DNA of 64,000 nt, taken from contig JAWUZG010000027.1 in the NCBI GenBank assembly GCA_036785705.1, positions 3,019,501 to 3,083,500 on the forward strand. Reading direction: 5' to 3'. The stretch is from Acanthornis magna. Its lineage: Eukaryota > Chordata > Aves > Passeriformes > Acanthizidae. Below are positions 12,398-25,775 of this stretch, piece after piece. Within the stretch, counting starts at the first letter, position 1. Each line of letters begins with the position of its first letter. The position numbers were made by a program, and so were the translations under genes. The notes under the pieces are model-generated. The model saw only the letters and a list, made by a program, of their open reading frames with translations. It did not search any database and was not told the origin of the DNA.

Positions 12398-13119
12398 TTC
12401 CCAAAGTCCTTAGAGATAGAAGAGAATAGAATGGAATAGAATATCTCAGTTGGAAAGGATCTGCAATTGCCTGGAAGCTGCATATGACCACTATCCTGGT
12501 GGGGTCATTTGTTTGTGGTAGTTATGTGCCACAGCAGAGAAACTATATGCCTGACAGCCTGTGGCTGCCACATCAAAAGGAGTATTCTCTGAAAAAGTAG
12601 AAGTTCGGAAAATTGCCACCAGCACTAGTTTGAGGTAGCATAATGTTTCTAGGGCCTAGGAAAGTGAGATATTTTAGTAAAGGTTCCCCTTCATTTAAAA
12701 ATCTCCACCTTTCCTCACAAGAAATGAAGACATGCAGCTATTTTTTACCGTAGTTTGAGGACACAGCAATAGGAGCTGTGCAGTGCTACCACCCTCTGGC
12801 CACTGTCAACAGCACCTCCTCCATCTGCAGGAGTGCCCTGAGCTCCATCCTCTGCCTCGCACACCTCTGGGAGATAAATGCTGCCTTTCAGCTCACCCAG
12901 GAAAGAGAGACAGTGATTTGCACCTTCTGATGCAGGTCTACACAATGCCTGTTTGGGCTGCTTGTTTTTGTAAAGAGATCTCATCTGGGCAAAGGTTGCA
13001 GAGGTCAAACACTTCCAGATGTGTTGGTCCTTCACTGCTCCAGCTCACTCCAGGCAATTGCAGATCCCTTCCAACAGAAATATTCTACTCTATTCTATTA
13101 TCTCTAAGGACTTTGGGAA
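12398..13119. mobile_element. 722-bp element with long inverted terminal repeats
   Basis: The left arm (12398-12474) begins TTCCCAAAGTCCTTAGAGAT, and the right arm (13050-13119) is its reverse complement with a few mismatches and short gaps. The inner ends stay similar for about 10 more bases. The intervening 575 bp is unique-looking and shows no transposase frame. I could not find a clear target duplication. A foldback or MITE-type DNA element is the simplest reading. The alternative is a local inverted duplication of a CR1-like tail. Confidence 0.6.
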
Positions 13120-16100
13120 CCTAAGTACCCAAAGCTACCCTTTGAAAAAAACAAGTCCAGCAGCATCTCTAACACTTCTCAAAAACAAGCTGCCCCTTCT
13201 TTTCCTCTCATCTACCCTCCTGTCCATAACCAAGTGCTCATTTATTTAAAGAACAAAAAATTAACAGGAAAAAACACATCTACTATGCCCACCATTTTGC
13301 TATTAAAAATAAACTTCCCAAAATTAAAACCAGCAACTCTCCACACATAAAGACTCATTTTTCCCTTTTTTACCTCCATCCACAGGAGAGATGCTGGCTA
13401 TCTGCCCAGATGAAGAGGAAGCCACAGCAAACTGTAGAATCATGCATCACACTCTTCAATGACCAAAACTGGCATGTCACAGGCTGTGAAAAGGAATGAA
13501 TTGCAACGTCAAAGGAACTCTGTACCAAGGCTGTACTTTACCTTTGGTTCCTCCCTGGACAGGAAATGTGTGTCTTCAGGTGACAATATTTGTGCAAGTA
13601 AATCTATTGTCTCTCAATGCCAGGGTTTGACTTTGGGGGTACTGCTGCTTAAGCCATTTTCTGATGTCGATGACATGATGATGATAACAACAACAACAAC
13701 AAAAATAATAATAGTAACAAACCAAACCCAACAAAAACCCCCACACAGTCCCCTCGCAACTTAATCATCCAGTATTGAAAATGAAGTTCATCAGTAAAAG
13801 ATCTCCCATGCTCAGCCTATTTTCCCAGATGATGTGTGTTCCTTTTGGGGGATGGTAGCTCTATTTCATTTGTTATATTTGATGGAAACCCTAACACCTA
13901 TTTGTAACCAAGACAAGGGATTGGATTCTCTTTCTTTGTGATTCTAAATCTCTCACTAGCAGAGCGGGTAAGGCTGAATGGCTCACCCTTGTGATTCACA
14001 GGTAGATGTGTCTGCCATTAAAACCTGCAGAGAGAGCAGGGGTGGACAGGGCATGTTCTAGATGTCCCTCCTTGGTACACCTTCCCACAGATGAATCTTC
14101 CAAAACATAGAGTCCTTTCTCAAACCTTCTTACAAGCTGGGAAACCTCAAAATATCTTTGCAACAGAAATAACATAGTTGTGTGTGGGTTTTTTCCCCAG
14201 TCTAGCCTCTACAATATTTCTGTCTCCAGAGATCCCAGCTGAACAGTCTGGTCTCTATATTGTTTATTAAGCCCCAAATCCTTCTAGCCGACCACCAGCC
14301 AGCAAGTCTGACCAACACAACACAGAGGAAAGGATGGGGGGAAAAAAATTAAAAAGTGTTATGGTTTAAAGATATCAAATCTGTAATGAGGGAAAGTGAG
14401 GAAAATCACAAGTTCAGGCTTTCTCCCTGAAAACACTTGCCACCAGCTGTCTCTATTTAAGATGCCTTGTTTGATGCCAAATGCCACATTATTTTACAAA
14501 GAAAAAAAAGAAGCTGATTGAAAAGTTGCTTCCTAGTTTGTGTAAGACAGAACTCAAATCACCTAAAACTCTAGAGGTCAGTGCCATGAATGCTTGATGA
14601 GTGACAAGACTTTCTGCAGTTTGCTTAAGAAAATTTATTTTCCTGGATACGTATGTGTGCTCAAGCAAGAAAGAAAGGCCTCACTCCAAATGGAAATAAA
14701 AATCAGAAACTGTTTTTTATGAGATTTTTCACCTCTTTTCCCAATCAGAATCAATCACAGACTCACAGAAGTGTGCTGAGGTGGCGTGACGAAGACAGAC
14801 AGATCCACGTGTCTAACAATTCTGTAAAAATATCACTATTACTTGGATGCAGTGAGCCAAAGTGGGTGAAGTGCCCAGCTGGGCAATTGTCCTTCAAATG
14901 GCAATGGGCAGCTGATAAAAGAGACAGGAACAGCTCCTCGGTCCTTTCAAATAGGCGCATGATTTTAAATCAAAGCTGCCACTTTGCCCACTGCTGATCA
15001 TAAATTTGCCCAGTGTGCCTGGAGGCATTGGCCAACCCCAGAATGCCAGACTTAGAATTGTCACAGTGGCATCAGCAGTGGTACAACAGTGCCATCCTTA
15101 CCTACAGAGCCCAGAGAACACAAAAACCTGGGGTTTAGTGCCCTGATGGGGGAATTTGCACATGTGAGTTCCCTCCTCTGTTACAGCTTTCTCACCAAAC
15201 AAAATTAGTCGTGGTAAAGCAGCTGATTATGCACAGATGAAAAATACAGCATGGGAGGTAGATATTGTCATAGAGCAGGAGAAAAGGTTTATTTTGTCAC
15301 TTAATTTACCACCCTCAGAGACACAAATTCGAGTGCACATAAGCCATAATAAAACCAGGTCACATGATTTGAAAGGTGAACATGTTTGAATGGATCTGAC
15401 AGGAGTTAATGATGATTTTCAATTGAAAAAGAAAACCTGGAAGACAAATTGCTTGTTAAACAAGTCTAACAGCATTAATGTTTTATAACAGCATTACTTT
15501 CTGGAGCAAAGTGTTGCAATATATAAAGTGTCTTGCTTTATTTAGGAGAAGATCCTTGAATGTGATAATCTTTTAAGGTCCAATGTTATCATATAATGTG
15601 CTGAAACCCATGTTTCCTATGTAGGGTTCATAATGAGATTAGTACCTTATAAATCTTCATGCAATTTAAATGAATAGTCTCTCGAATGTCTGCCATTAGA
15701 AATATATTGTTCTGTATTTGCCTAAAGGCACTAATGTTGCATCCTATAGTTGTAAAGTATTTATCTGTGTCATATTACAAGGCATTTGATTTAATTTTAA
15801 ATGGAAGGGTTTAATCTTTTCTTTGTTTCAACCATGATATAATTTGGTAAATTACCATTTGTTGGATTCTTCTTCCATTTGCCACAAAGTCTTTGAGTTA
15901 TTATTTCAAAAGTAGCCCGTATAGAGTTGCCTTTGGCATAGCATACACAGCAATCACTGACTCAATACAGAGATCGCTGCTGTAATGTCAAATTTGTCCC
16001 ATTAATCTTGTCTTTCCAGATTTCCTTTTATATAATTTTCCATTCACACAGCCTCAATGATTAATTTCCATATTAATATTCTGACTACTTGTTCTGATAC

Positions 16101-16641
16101 CTGGATAGGTCCTACGTTTCCTAACTCTGTGGATTCATTCAGTAGTGGTCCATTCTTAATATGGCCGAGGAGAATTCCAGGTAGACAAAAACAACATTAA
16201 ATTTAGATACCCTATCCTTCTTCAAATAGGGTTTATTTCTGTTCTCACTTTAACTGATGGACACCAAGAAAAAACATTCACTGCCATCAATAGAGCTGAG
16301 GGTCCAAATCAGTTGTTCAATCTCTTTGTGGCATTGAAAGGGAAAGATTTCTCTGTAGTGACCAAAGTTCACCTCATCCTGTTGTGGGTCTGCAATGGGT
16401 CAGAGGAACAGGCAAATTATCTCTTTGTCTCCACTGACTGTAGCAGGAGTTTAGGCAATTAGCCAATGTCATACAAACATATATTCCAGGCTGCCCCATT
16501 TGTGCTTGCAGTGTATTTGCCTCTGCTTCCTATCATTGTGGCAGGTCCATCACAGCTCCAGAGCAGAGGAGGCTGCGGTGCTGTCTGGCTCTCCCAGTCT
16601 GCCTCTATTGTAATAAAGCCAGTAGCTTAGCACTGAAGAAT
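13120..16641. other. AT-rich gene-free stretch
   Basis: It contains a short AAC/AAT microsatellite at about 13680-13720 and otherwise nothing I recognise. No exon with both splice sites and family support was seen. Confidence 0.4.
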
Positions 16642-17033
16642 TTATATCAGCATAAAACCAGAGAAAGCTCCAATAACTTCATCAACCCCTACCTTTGTTG
16701 TGATTATCTTGTCCACACCAGTGTATTTCACAGGACCTATAGATTTCCCTTGATAACTCCTGCACCAAGCTCCAACAGTCTGAGGCTCAATAACACCAAG
16801 TTCTTCAGAAAATTGATATCCTTCTTGGTTCAGAGCCCCACCCAGGTGAGTTAACCCTTTCACATCCCAGGTAAGAGTCTCCTATAACTCACCACTCCGC
16901 TATTAGACACTGTAATTGTACCATCCTGATTCACAGCAATACTCTGCTGGTGAAAGAAACAGGCATAAAGTTTTTTATAGGTTTCATTGCTTATACTGAA
17001 TTTACTAGAAATAAGCAAGAACTGCAAAGGCAT
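16642..17033 (-). pseudogene. Possible decayed coding fragment, frameshifted, family unknown
   Basis: On the minus strand one frame runs from an ATG at 17033 to a stop at 16860 (57 codons). A second frame overlaps and continues from about 16881 to a stop at 16642. Their amino-acid composition looks protein-like, with QDGTITVSNSG in the first and SEELGVIEPQT and VGVDEVIGAFSGF in the second, in a region otherwise full of stops. A single frameshift near 16860-16880 would separate the halves. I cannot name a family, and chance is a real alternative. Confidence 0.2.
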
Positions 17034-17767
17034 TGTCTCACATTACAGAACATACTTTGTAAGGCACTGCTGTGATGGGTTTAACAGTTTTGCAAGGCCA
17101 CTGAACACGATAATGGTTGATCACTGATGAAGGGTTCGCTCCCCATGTAGACACTTAAGTAAAACCAACAAGCTCTAAAACATCACCAGCAAAATTTAGT
17201 TTGTGACGTTGCTTTGCCAGAGGAGAGATCTGTGATTAAGCTGCCCTTCCTGCCTCCAGCTGCCTCTCTTAGTGCTTGTAAGTCTCCGGCTCAAACCCCA
17301 CGATTGCCACTCTGCCTGCACAGGAGCCACATGAGGTGACACAGCCAAGGGAGAGGAGGAGGAAGAAGGACCTTCCTCTTTGCGTAACTGGGTGGCCTGA
17401 CCTTCAGTGCAAGGCCTGGCAGAAGGGATGGTGTTTCTTTTCCTCTTTGTATGAGTGGGTCTGGCATGGGCCCTTGTCACATGAATTGATGCTGAGGTTG
17501 CTCCTCATCAGATGACCTGGTGTGGGGACATGCCACCTGGGTGTGGCCCAGCCAGCTGTCATCCTCCCTCGCTGCATATCCATGCATCTGTTTCTGTTGG
17601 GGTTTTTTAGCCTTTCTTGTTTTGCCTGCTAGAATCAGTAATTCCATGCCTTTATCTCCAGCTGTTATTATAATTTATATTAAAGCAAGAACCAAGTTGC
17701 TGATGCAATTACTGGGCTGTAGAACATGAGGCTTAAAGAAAAGTAAATAACCATGGCAACTGATTGG
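17034..17767. other. Nothing recognised
   Basis: Mixed-composition intergenic sequence. The short frames present show no signature. Confidence 0.35.
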
Positions 17768-18408
17768 CAGAACCAAGAGCCAGCAGCGCCCTGGGGGTCA
17801 AGAAGGCCAAGAAAGTCTGGGGGTGCTTTGGGAAGAGCAGTGCCAGCAGGTCAGGGAGCCATCCTGCCCCTCTGCCCAGCCCTGTGAGGCACATCAGGAG
17901 TGCTGTGTCCTGTTCTAGGATCATCAGCACAGGAGGGACACGGAGCTCCTGGAGCAGCTCCAGCACAGGCTGCAGAGATGAAGGACCTGGAGCATCTCTG
18001 TGCCCAGGAAAGGTGAGGGAGCTGGGGCTGCTCAGGCTCCAGAGGAGCCCCAGCTGAGAGAGAGGGGCCCTCAGCCCTGGGTGTCCATCCCTGTGTGCAG
18101 GGAGGGGCAGAGCAGGGCCAGGCTCTGCTCCAGGGGCTCAGCAATGGCACAGAGGAACGGCAGGGACTGAGCCCAGGGAGTTCCACCTGAACATGAGGCA
18201 CAACTTCTGTCCTGGGCAGTGCCCGAGCCCTGAACAGATTGTCCAGAGAGGCTGTGCAGTCTCCTCACTGGGAGGAGATGGTTCCAGAACCATCTGGACA
18301 CAATCCTGTGCTGGGTGCACTGGGGTGGCCCTGCTGGAGCAGGGAGGTGGCACCAGATGAGCCACTGTGGTCCCTTCCAAACTGACCCACGCAGTGATCC
18401 TGTGAAGA
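17768..18408 (+). mobile_element. CR1 LINE 3' fragment, plus orientation
   Basis: It is a typical CR1 3' portion: GAGCCAGCAGCGCCCTGGGG, later a CTGAACATGAGGC segment, and a terminal segment GTCCCTTCCAAACTG ending with GATCCTGTGA, as at CR1 3' ends. The frames present are broken. Confidence 0.85.
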
Positions 18409-21400
18409 CTTTAGAGGGTTGGGTTTGGTTTTTTTGTTTTCTGACCCTTCATCTAAACCAACTGCAGATTCTCTGAAGCAACATTTCTTGAGCACAGCCA
18501 GTTCATTTTCCCCTCGAGAGAAAAGGTACGCAAGCCTCGGAGGGTCAGCTGGGGCTGCCATAGTGGCCAAGGAGGGGGACAGTTTAGGTGGTGAACTTAA
18601 AGGGATCTGTGCCCAAATAAGATGAGATAGGCAGGGCTGGAGAGCTCCTCTGCATGTGACTCCTCCTCAGCTGGAAAAGGCAGATGCTAAAGAGACTTTG
18701 CTAATTTCCCCTGCCTGGAAACCTGTAATGAACTCAGAGCAGAACATCTGTTAGTTTCTCCTAAGCTGGAAAGGGCTGAAAGCCAAGAGACTTGTCTCGG
18801 GGCCAATTTGCTGGCCTGTCTACAGTGCAGGAGAAAGTCTAAGCCCTGGAGAAAGCCTGGTGCTCTCTGTTTGTGAGCAGAGAAAGCTGGCAAGTGTCAC
18901 TGGAGCCCAGGGGTGACACAGCTTACAGGATAGGAGAAAGGTTTGCTCCCTTCATTCATGCAAATGTTCACCAAGAACTCCAGTCGATCATATTGGACAC
19001 ACATTCAGTACTGCAAAAGTCTGTTTGTCCATGGATGGGATGCTAAAAAATATGCTACCCTGGCATGTGGCACGTCATGAGGGAGACTGCTGGATGCAAA
19101 GCCTTCCTGCCCACTGACAGGCAGAAACAACCTGCATCTGGACAGTGCCTGTCACGTTGGGACATTTAGAGATGCCCAGGGCGCTCCAGGTAATAGAGAT
19201 GCTGCAACCTTGTTAGTGTAGTAATTTAACTGGGATTAAATCTTCCTTTTCCCAGCAAGGTTAATCATCCAGTGCTGTAGAATCCCAGAAGGTGAGAGGC
19301 TAATGTGTATATCTCAAACACCGACAGCCAGATGGCTGTGGAGCCAACCAAGGGACTGTTGGAAATAGCAGACAATAATATGCTGTGGGAACGAACAAAG
19401 TGTGGCTGGAAAAGGGGCCATGTGGAGGTAGGGCAACACTTCTCTGGGACAAAAACCCTTGTTCTAAGTCCTGGAGATAATCACAACACAGCATAGAGCA
19501 AGCACAGGGATGAGGCTGAGAAGGGGGCATGGAGGGTAGGGGGGAATCAACATCACCTAAGACCCCCAAGCCCTCCTACCCATTTCAAGTAAGGTCTGAA
19601 AGAACAGACTGTGCATGAAAACTAATTTGCAGAGAAAATAAGAAAGCTGTCTTCAGGGCAGGGAATTCTCATCTATAAAACGGTACCCCCATCAAGCCCA
19701 GAGAGCATGCCCCAGGACCCTGGACAACCCATGGGCTGGACCAACACCAGAACAAGGACTGGTGATCTCTTTTTCTCTCTCCTCCTTTTTCCCTTTTCAT
19801 CTTACCCCTTTATCCAACCCCCAATGACATGTGCTTATACAGTAGGTCAGGGACTAACCTACCAGTTTCCATGCCAAGAGCGTAATTTACTAATGTGAGT
19901 TTTTGCAGACCCTCTGACTTTTGTTGTTCCTTTCGACCACGAGCATCTACAAATCTTGGGTGCTCCCTTCCCCTTAAGGGTGGGATGTCACAGGGTGCAT
20001 GCAAACTGTATCTGTTACTCCCAGGTAGCATCAGTACAAGTAAATATGGTGTCCCCAGGACACTGATGGGACAGCCAACAACATCCCTGTTAAGGTCACC
20101 CCTCCAAGCCAGCCTGATGGTACCTAAACCTCCTTTGAGGTTTAATGGCCCACATCAACTCCCAAACCGTGCCCAGACTTTGCTCAGGTGCGTGCTGGTT
20201 GGTGTAAGGGAAAGGTGCTACCAAGGACCATTCCGTGGCTGAGGGGGCAGGTGGCTGTGTCCCCACAGCTGGGGACGTTCCCTGGCACTGTTAATTTGCC
20301 AGCCATGGTCCTTGGAGTGCTGAGAGGTGCTGGACTGACTTTACTGCTGAACCACCCTGCACTACACACGACAAACAACAGGCAAGGACCTCTTTCCACT
20401 TAGTCATGGGACGTTCACAGCTGCAGGAAAGTGCCAAAACATCAACAAGCTCTTGAGATATTTAGATATATAAACATATGTAAGAACCTAAGTGATGATA
20501 AAATCTAAAGGAAAATTGTCGGAAAAGTAAAAACTTCAAATGTTGATTCAAATTTTGTGCTGCAGGTTTAACCTGTCCTACGTTACAGTGGTTTGGTGAT
20601 TGCCTACTTGCCTGAAAAACATCCCTGCCTAGTCCAGAGTAAATGCTGGCAGCGTGTTCCTATCACTTTAGCCTTCCAAGAAGAGAATGCTGGTAACATT
20701 TTTCAGGTAAGATGCTTATTACTGCTACATCATGCTCAGACTGAGTTTCCGCATCGTGGAATAGTCAAGAGGTTTCCAGGAAAGGCTTGCAAACAATTAA
20801 CACACTCTTGTTCTCCATCAGTCACCACAGCATAGCAAAACTTGTGGGCTACCTTTTATTTTTTATGATATCCAATTCAGACCAAAGCTTCCAGCTTCAT
20901 TTTTGTTAGTCAAGTGTACTTCATATTTCACACGTGCCCTTTCCTGGAGGCAGAATTATTCCAGAATAGATGGAACAGGATTAAACTAAATTTTAAACTT
21001 TTATCACTTCTGAATGTTGCACATCAGCAACAGGCTTTCTCAATATGGACTTGTGCCCTCCAATCAACAGGTACCTGCATGTCACAGAAGATAAATCAAG
21101 CCCAAAGTCTAAGAAAACTGTCTCCAGCCAAGGCCACAGGGATTTTATAATTAAGCACAAATTGTGAATGCATGTCAGTAGTATCAATTTGGAAAACACT
21201 ATTTCTGCGTGGTCAGTGCAAATAGTTTTATGAAAGTGAAGAAATAGCTGAATGGGCATTTATTATTTACACTTCGGAGGATCAGTAATATGTTGCTAAG
21301 TGTTAGTTACTGTTTTAAAGTTTTGCTACTTTATATCATATTAATAAAATCTATCATTACAAGCACTGTACCTTATATGCCAAGAGTGCTACAACAGTGC

Positions 21401-24099
21401 TACTCCCTTTTTACAAGTCAGTTGCTTCTTCATTTCATTTATGTCCTTATTTCCAAGAATACTAGAAAGTCTCTGAGGCAAAATTCTTTTTTCCAAGAGC
21501 AGGAGGATGGATTTGTGCAGTCATTAGCATTTGTGGAACAGAAGAGCACTGACCAAAGCCAAGGAATTCAGAATTCACATGCAAGACAAGACTCCAATTA
21601 AAAAACTCCTTGTCAACCTATTCTCAATCCAAGTACCTCATTTGACTGATCTTCCTCTGTTGAGAAAAGGTTTGTATCTTGCTTGAGTAACAACACCGCA
21701 CGGACAGGAAGAAATGCCAAAAGTGGGAACTGCAATGTTCTTAGCTTGGTCTGTGATCCAGGAGGAACTTTCCTCATGGATAGTGCTCATCCTCTTTCTT
21801 TTCCTGTACCTTTTTTGTGAGACTGGTACTAACCCCACCTGGTAATGATTTCTCTGGAGCTTTACTCTTCCAGTTGAACCCTGCCAAAGGAAACTTCACT
21901 GGCTTCAGATTAGGTTCTGTAAACTGTTCCAGTTAAACCTCCAAGCTGAATTTGGAAGACTAAAAGCCTAAACACTGTACCAACTTTTAAGTTACAGTTT
22001 TTGACTCTTCTGCTATCAATTAATGTATTTCATATAATCTATCAATTAACTGACAAATTAATTAGGAGCTAACTTCCCTACCACCTTCCCTGCGTGCTTT
22101 GGACAGTCAGCAAAATGTACTTGTGAGAAGTCTGTCCTTTCTCTGAAGAACTGTATACAAGAGGGGCCATTAATCTCCTATAACAGAGCAGGTTTTCCTG
22201 CTCCATTTTCAATATTCTGACAACTTTCACTAGTTTCTTGGTGCTTATACATACAAATTGATAAAGAAGAATCTTTTTCTCAGAATACTCACCACTATTA
22301 CCATTATTTCTGTCTTTTAAATTTTATTTGAATGGCAAAATAATTATTGAGAAATATTTTTGAGCCATCTGCCTCCCATGTGTCTTGAGAAACCAAATAT
22401 CTCTACACTGCTCTGAAGTATATTGCTACTATTAATATAGTCACAATATCACCTCAATGCAGGTAGGGAAAAATAATCTCTATTGACTTTGAAGGTGGTT
22501 AATACATCTGGAACAATATATTCAATTAACACACAACTCACTTATCTGGTAATAGCTAAAGGTACTGTGTTTGGTGAGTAAAGACAATACTTAGTCATTA
22601 AACATCATTTAGAATATGATTTTTTTAAAAATCTGTTTGGTAATAGCAAGAATTTTGTGCTCCTTCCACCTGGTACTCCTTTAAAACAATGAATTGCAAT
22701 TTTTCAGTGTCTTCTGTTTCAGATCTGAACTAGTCTTTCTCCATATTACTGTGTGCCCACCTAAAATCCCAGCTGGGGTCCTGCAAGCTGTGTGCAATGT
22801 TGTTTTACCTGAGTCCTTGAGCAGCATAACCTGAGACAAGCAAGCCACCCTTCCAGGGGCTGGCCAGTGGGAAAGCAAATGCATGGAAACAAAGCCTTGT
22901 GATCAGGTTTTGGAAGATCTGGTTCAACCCTAGGCTAGACTTTGAATCTGACATTAAGAAAGATACTTCCCCTACCTGAGGCGTAACCTCAACTAGTATA
23001 AATTGCTGTAAACTCATGGCATCAGTGGTGCTACGCCAGCTTTACACCAGCTGCTGAGCTACTCTTTTACCTCTGAATTCCCTCAGTCAAGTGATGGCTT
23101 TTTTGTATTTACTAGGGCACTGCTTGCTTTCTTTGTCCCCAGGTACATTTTTTTCTGTGAAGACTGTATCCTGCTTAAGGGAAGGAATTCCTTTTACTCT
23201 GTTTGTGCAAGACACAGCATAACACAGAGCTGATCTTGCCTGGGGCCTCTAGGCTTTATAATACTGGTTATTCTTTAATTATAATTAAACATTCTAAGCT
23301 TTTAAGAAATGATCAATAGCTCTACTTTAGTTGGGTTTATTTAGTGGGCTGAAGAAAATAAATCTGGAGTCTCAGAAACTGAAGGACAGCAGAATGTAGG
23401 ATTTGTGTTATAGATGACTATGTTTTTGTCTGCCACTGCGTTTAGTACACTGTACTAAATAGTTTCAAGAATAACATACTGGATGCTCAAGCACACTCCA
23501 ATGCAGAAAGTTTCAAAACTCACTTTAGCAAAGGCGGAACCAAGCCACAGCCATGTTAAATTACTTACCCAAAATCATGTGCTGGTGGTCTGTCTAATGG
23601 AGGATGTATCCCAGTGCTCTCCATCAAGTCATCAGAGACTTTTGTGCCACTCAGTAGGAACCAATAACATTTCCATGGTTTGGACATAAAATATTCAGTA
23701 TCCCTGCTCACTGGAACGCATGAATTATTCACCCACATTTTAGGAGCTCTCCCTGTATTTCCATAAAAGCCCTTTGCTACTGAGCACAGGTGTTGACATT
23801 CAGCTACCAGACCCACAGCCTTACCTAAAATCAGGATGAACTCCCTGCGGATGCTCAGCGAATTAATGCAAAGTGTTTGAGTTCCATCTAGTGGTTACAA
23901 ACTTACCAGCAGATGGCTCAGCCTGGAGGAGACTGCGGGGAGACCCCACTGTGGTCTTCAACACCTTCCCGAGGAGCAGTGGAGAGGCAGGTACTGTTCT
24001 CTTCACTCCAGGCTCCCCAGGGAATGGGCACGGCCCCGAGGCTGCCAGAGCTCCAGAAGTGTTTTGTCCCTCAAAAATGTCCCATACTTGAACCCTGTA
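18409..24099. other. Gene-free stretch
   Basis: No exon, RNA gene or recognisable repeat family could be supported. Short open frames of 60-115 codons occur on both strands without splice or family support. Confidence 0.35.
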
Positions 24100-25240
24100 G
24101 ATTAAGTAAAATTCTTACCCCCAAACCCTTCCATAAATTACCTCAATTTTCCCTGTAAAATGTTCATTCTGTCCCTTACAGATTACCTCAAATTTCTTCT
24201 CCAAAATATTCAGTCTGCTACTTTCTCTCAGAAAGGCTCCTTTTTCTCTCTGAAGTTCCCCAGATTCACCACCTTCACCAAAAAAGGCTGATTTTGTTTC
24301 ATCTAAAGCAATTCAGCATTTATCTCAAAAATGTCACCTCTGCTCCCCCTCTCAATCTACCTTTGCATTTGCTTCAAAAATGTTCATTCTGTCCCCAAGA
24401 AAATAACCTCAGATCTTAAACTAAAACTGTTCATTCTGTCCCCTACAAAATTACCTCAGATTTTAGCCCCCAAACATCCGCTGATTACCTCAGGTTTTAC
24501 CCCCAAGATGTTCCCTACTGATTACCTCAATTTTACCTCAAAATGTTATTTCTGTCCCCTACTGATTACCTCAGGTTTTACCAATAGATTCTCCCTACCT
24601 GTCCCATACAAATAACCTCAATTTTACCCCCAAATTGTACCCCACTGTACCCCTAAAATGTCACTAATTGCCTCAGTCTTACTTCAAAATGTTGTTTCTG
24701 ACCCCTACAGATTAGCTCAGATTTTACTCACAAAATATTCATTATGTGCCTTACGGTTTACCTAGATTTTACAACCCTTGATAACCTCTATCTTATGCCC
24801 CAAAATGTTTATTCTTCCCCTTACAGATTACCTTAGATTTTACCCCCAAAATATTCATTATGCACCCTGCAGTTTACCTAGATTTTACAACCGATTACTC
24901 TCTTATCCCCCAAAATGTTCATTCTCTCCCTTACCAATTAGCTCGTTTTCTCTCCAAAATATCCACTGTCCCCTAGAGATTCTCAGCTTTTACCACCAAA
25001 ATTTTCCCTACCTGTCCTATACAGATTACCTCAATTTTACCCCCAAAATCTCCCCTACTAAGAACCTCATTTTTACCTTCTCTCCCCTAGAGATTACCTC
25101 AAATTTTACCACCCAAATCTTTCCCACCTCTACACTACTGATTACCCCATTTTCATCCCAAAATGTTCATTCTCTACAATACAGCCTTTATCTCCCAACT
25201 TTTCCCTACCTGCCTCCTACAGGTTACCTCAGTTTTACCA
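24100..25240 (+). repeat. Minisatellite A: about 45-bp degenerate unit
   Basis: The units carry, in order, GATTACCTCAATTTTACC, then CCCAAAATGTTCATTCTG, then TCCCCTACA. About 25 diverged copies fill the interval with indels between units. Long apparent frames on the plus strand here (for example 24778-25320) are read through the repeat and are not genes. Confidence 0.85.
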
Positions 25241-25625
25241 TGATGACACTCAGCAACTGCTCTGCTCCTCCCTTGGCTCACCACAAAGAGCTGTTTCTGT
25301 TTCCTTCACATAGATCATAATTTCTCGTATTTTCAAGCACTTAATTATAGTTTCATTCATCTATAAAAAGTTCTATTTTCGTTTCCAAGCCCTATGGATC
25401 CTTATTCAGGAGTTCTTATATTCTAAAATCCTGTCTATGATATGCCGGATACAGCAGGTTATTTTGAAATCAATTTTTATAGAAATTATTATTATTATTA
25501 TTTGTCAAAATACAGATAAATGAGAAACTTTACAGGGTTTAGTATTTTACACACACACCCTCCCTATAAATTTTCAGGCATTTTTGGGCTGTAACCTGCT
25601 TTTTTAGGGGGACCCCACCTGGACC

Positions 25626-25775
25626 ACCACACTGCCGTAAAGCGCTCTAACACCTCATGGCGCCACACTGCCGTAAAGCACATCCACCACGCCGTTGTGC
25701 CCGCCACACTGCCGTAAAGCACATCCACCGCCCGCTGTGCCCGCCACACTGCCGTAAAGCACAGCCACCGTGTCG
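25626..25775 (+). repeat. Minisatellite B: four copies of a 36-41-bp GC-rich unit
   Basis: The core CACACTGCCGTAAAGC recurs at 25628, 25664, 25705 and 25745, giving spacings of 36, 41 and 40 bp. The copies are much less diverged than those of array A, so this array looks younger. Confidence 0.9.

Noticed and set aside
24778..25320. 180-codon plus-strand frame
   Set aside because: Its repeated FSPL/YLNFTPK-like words are the translation of minisatellite A, not a gene.
25626..25775. CRISPR-like regular repeat spacing
   Set aside because: Repeats of about 40 bp without unique spacers in a vertebrate genome are a minisatellite.
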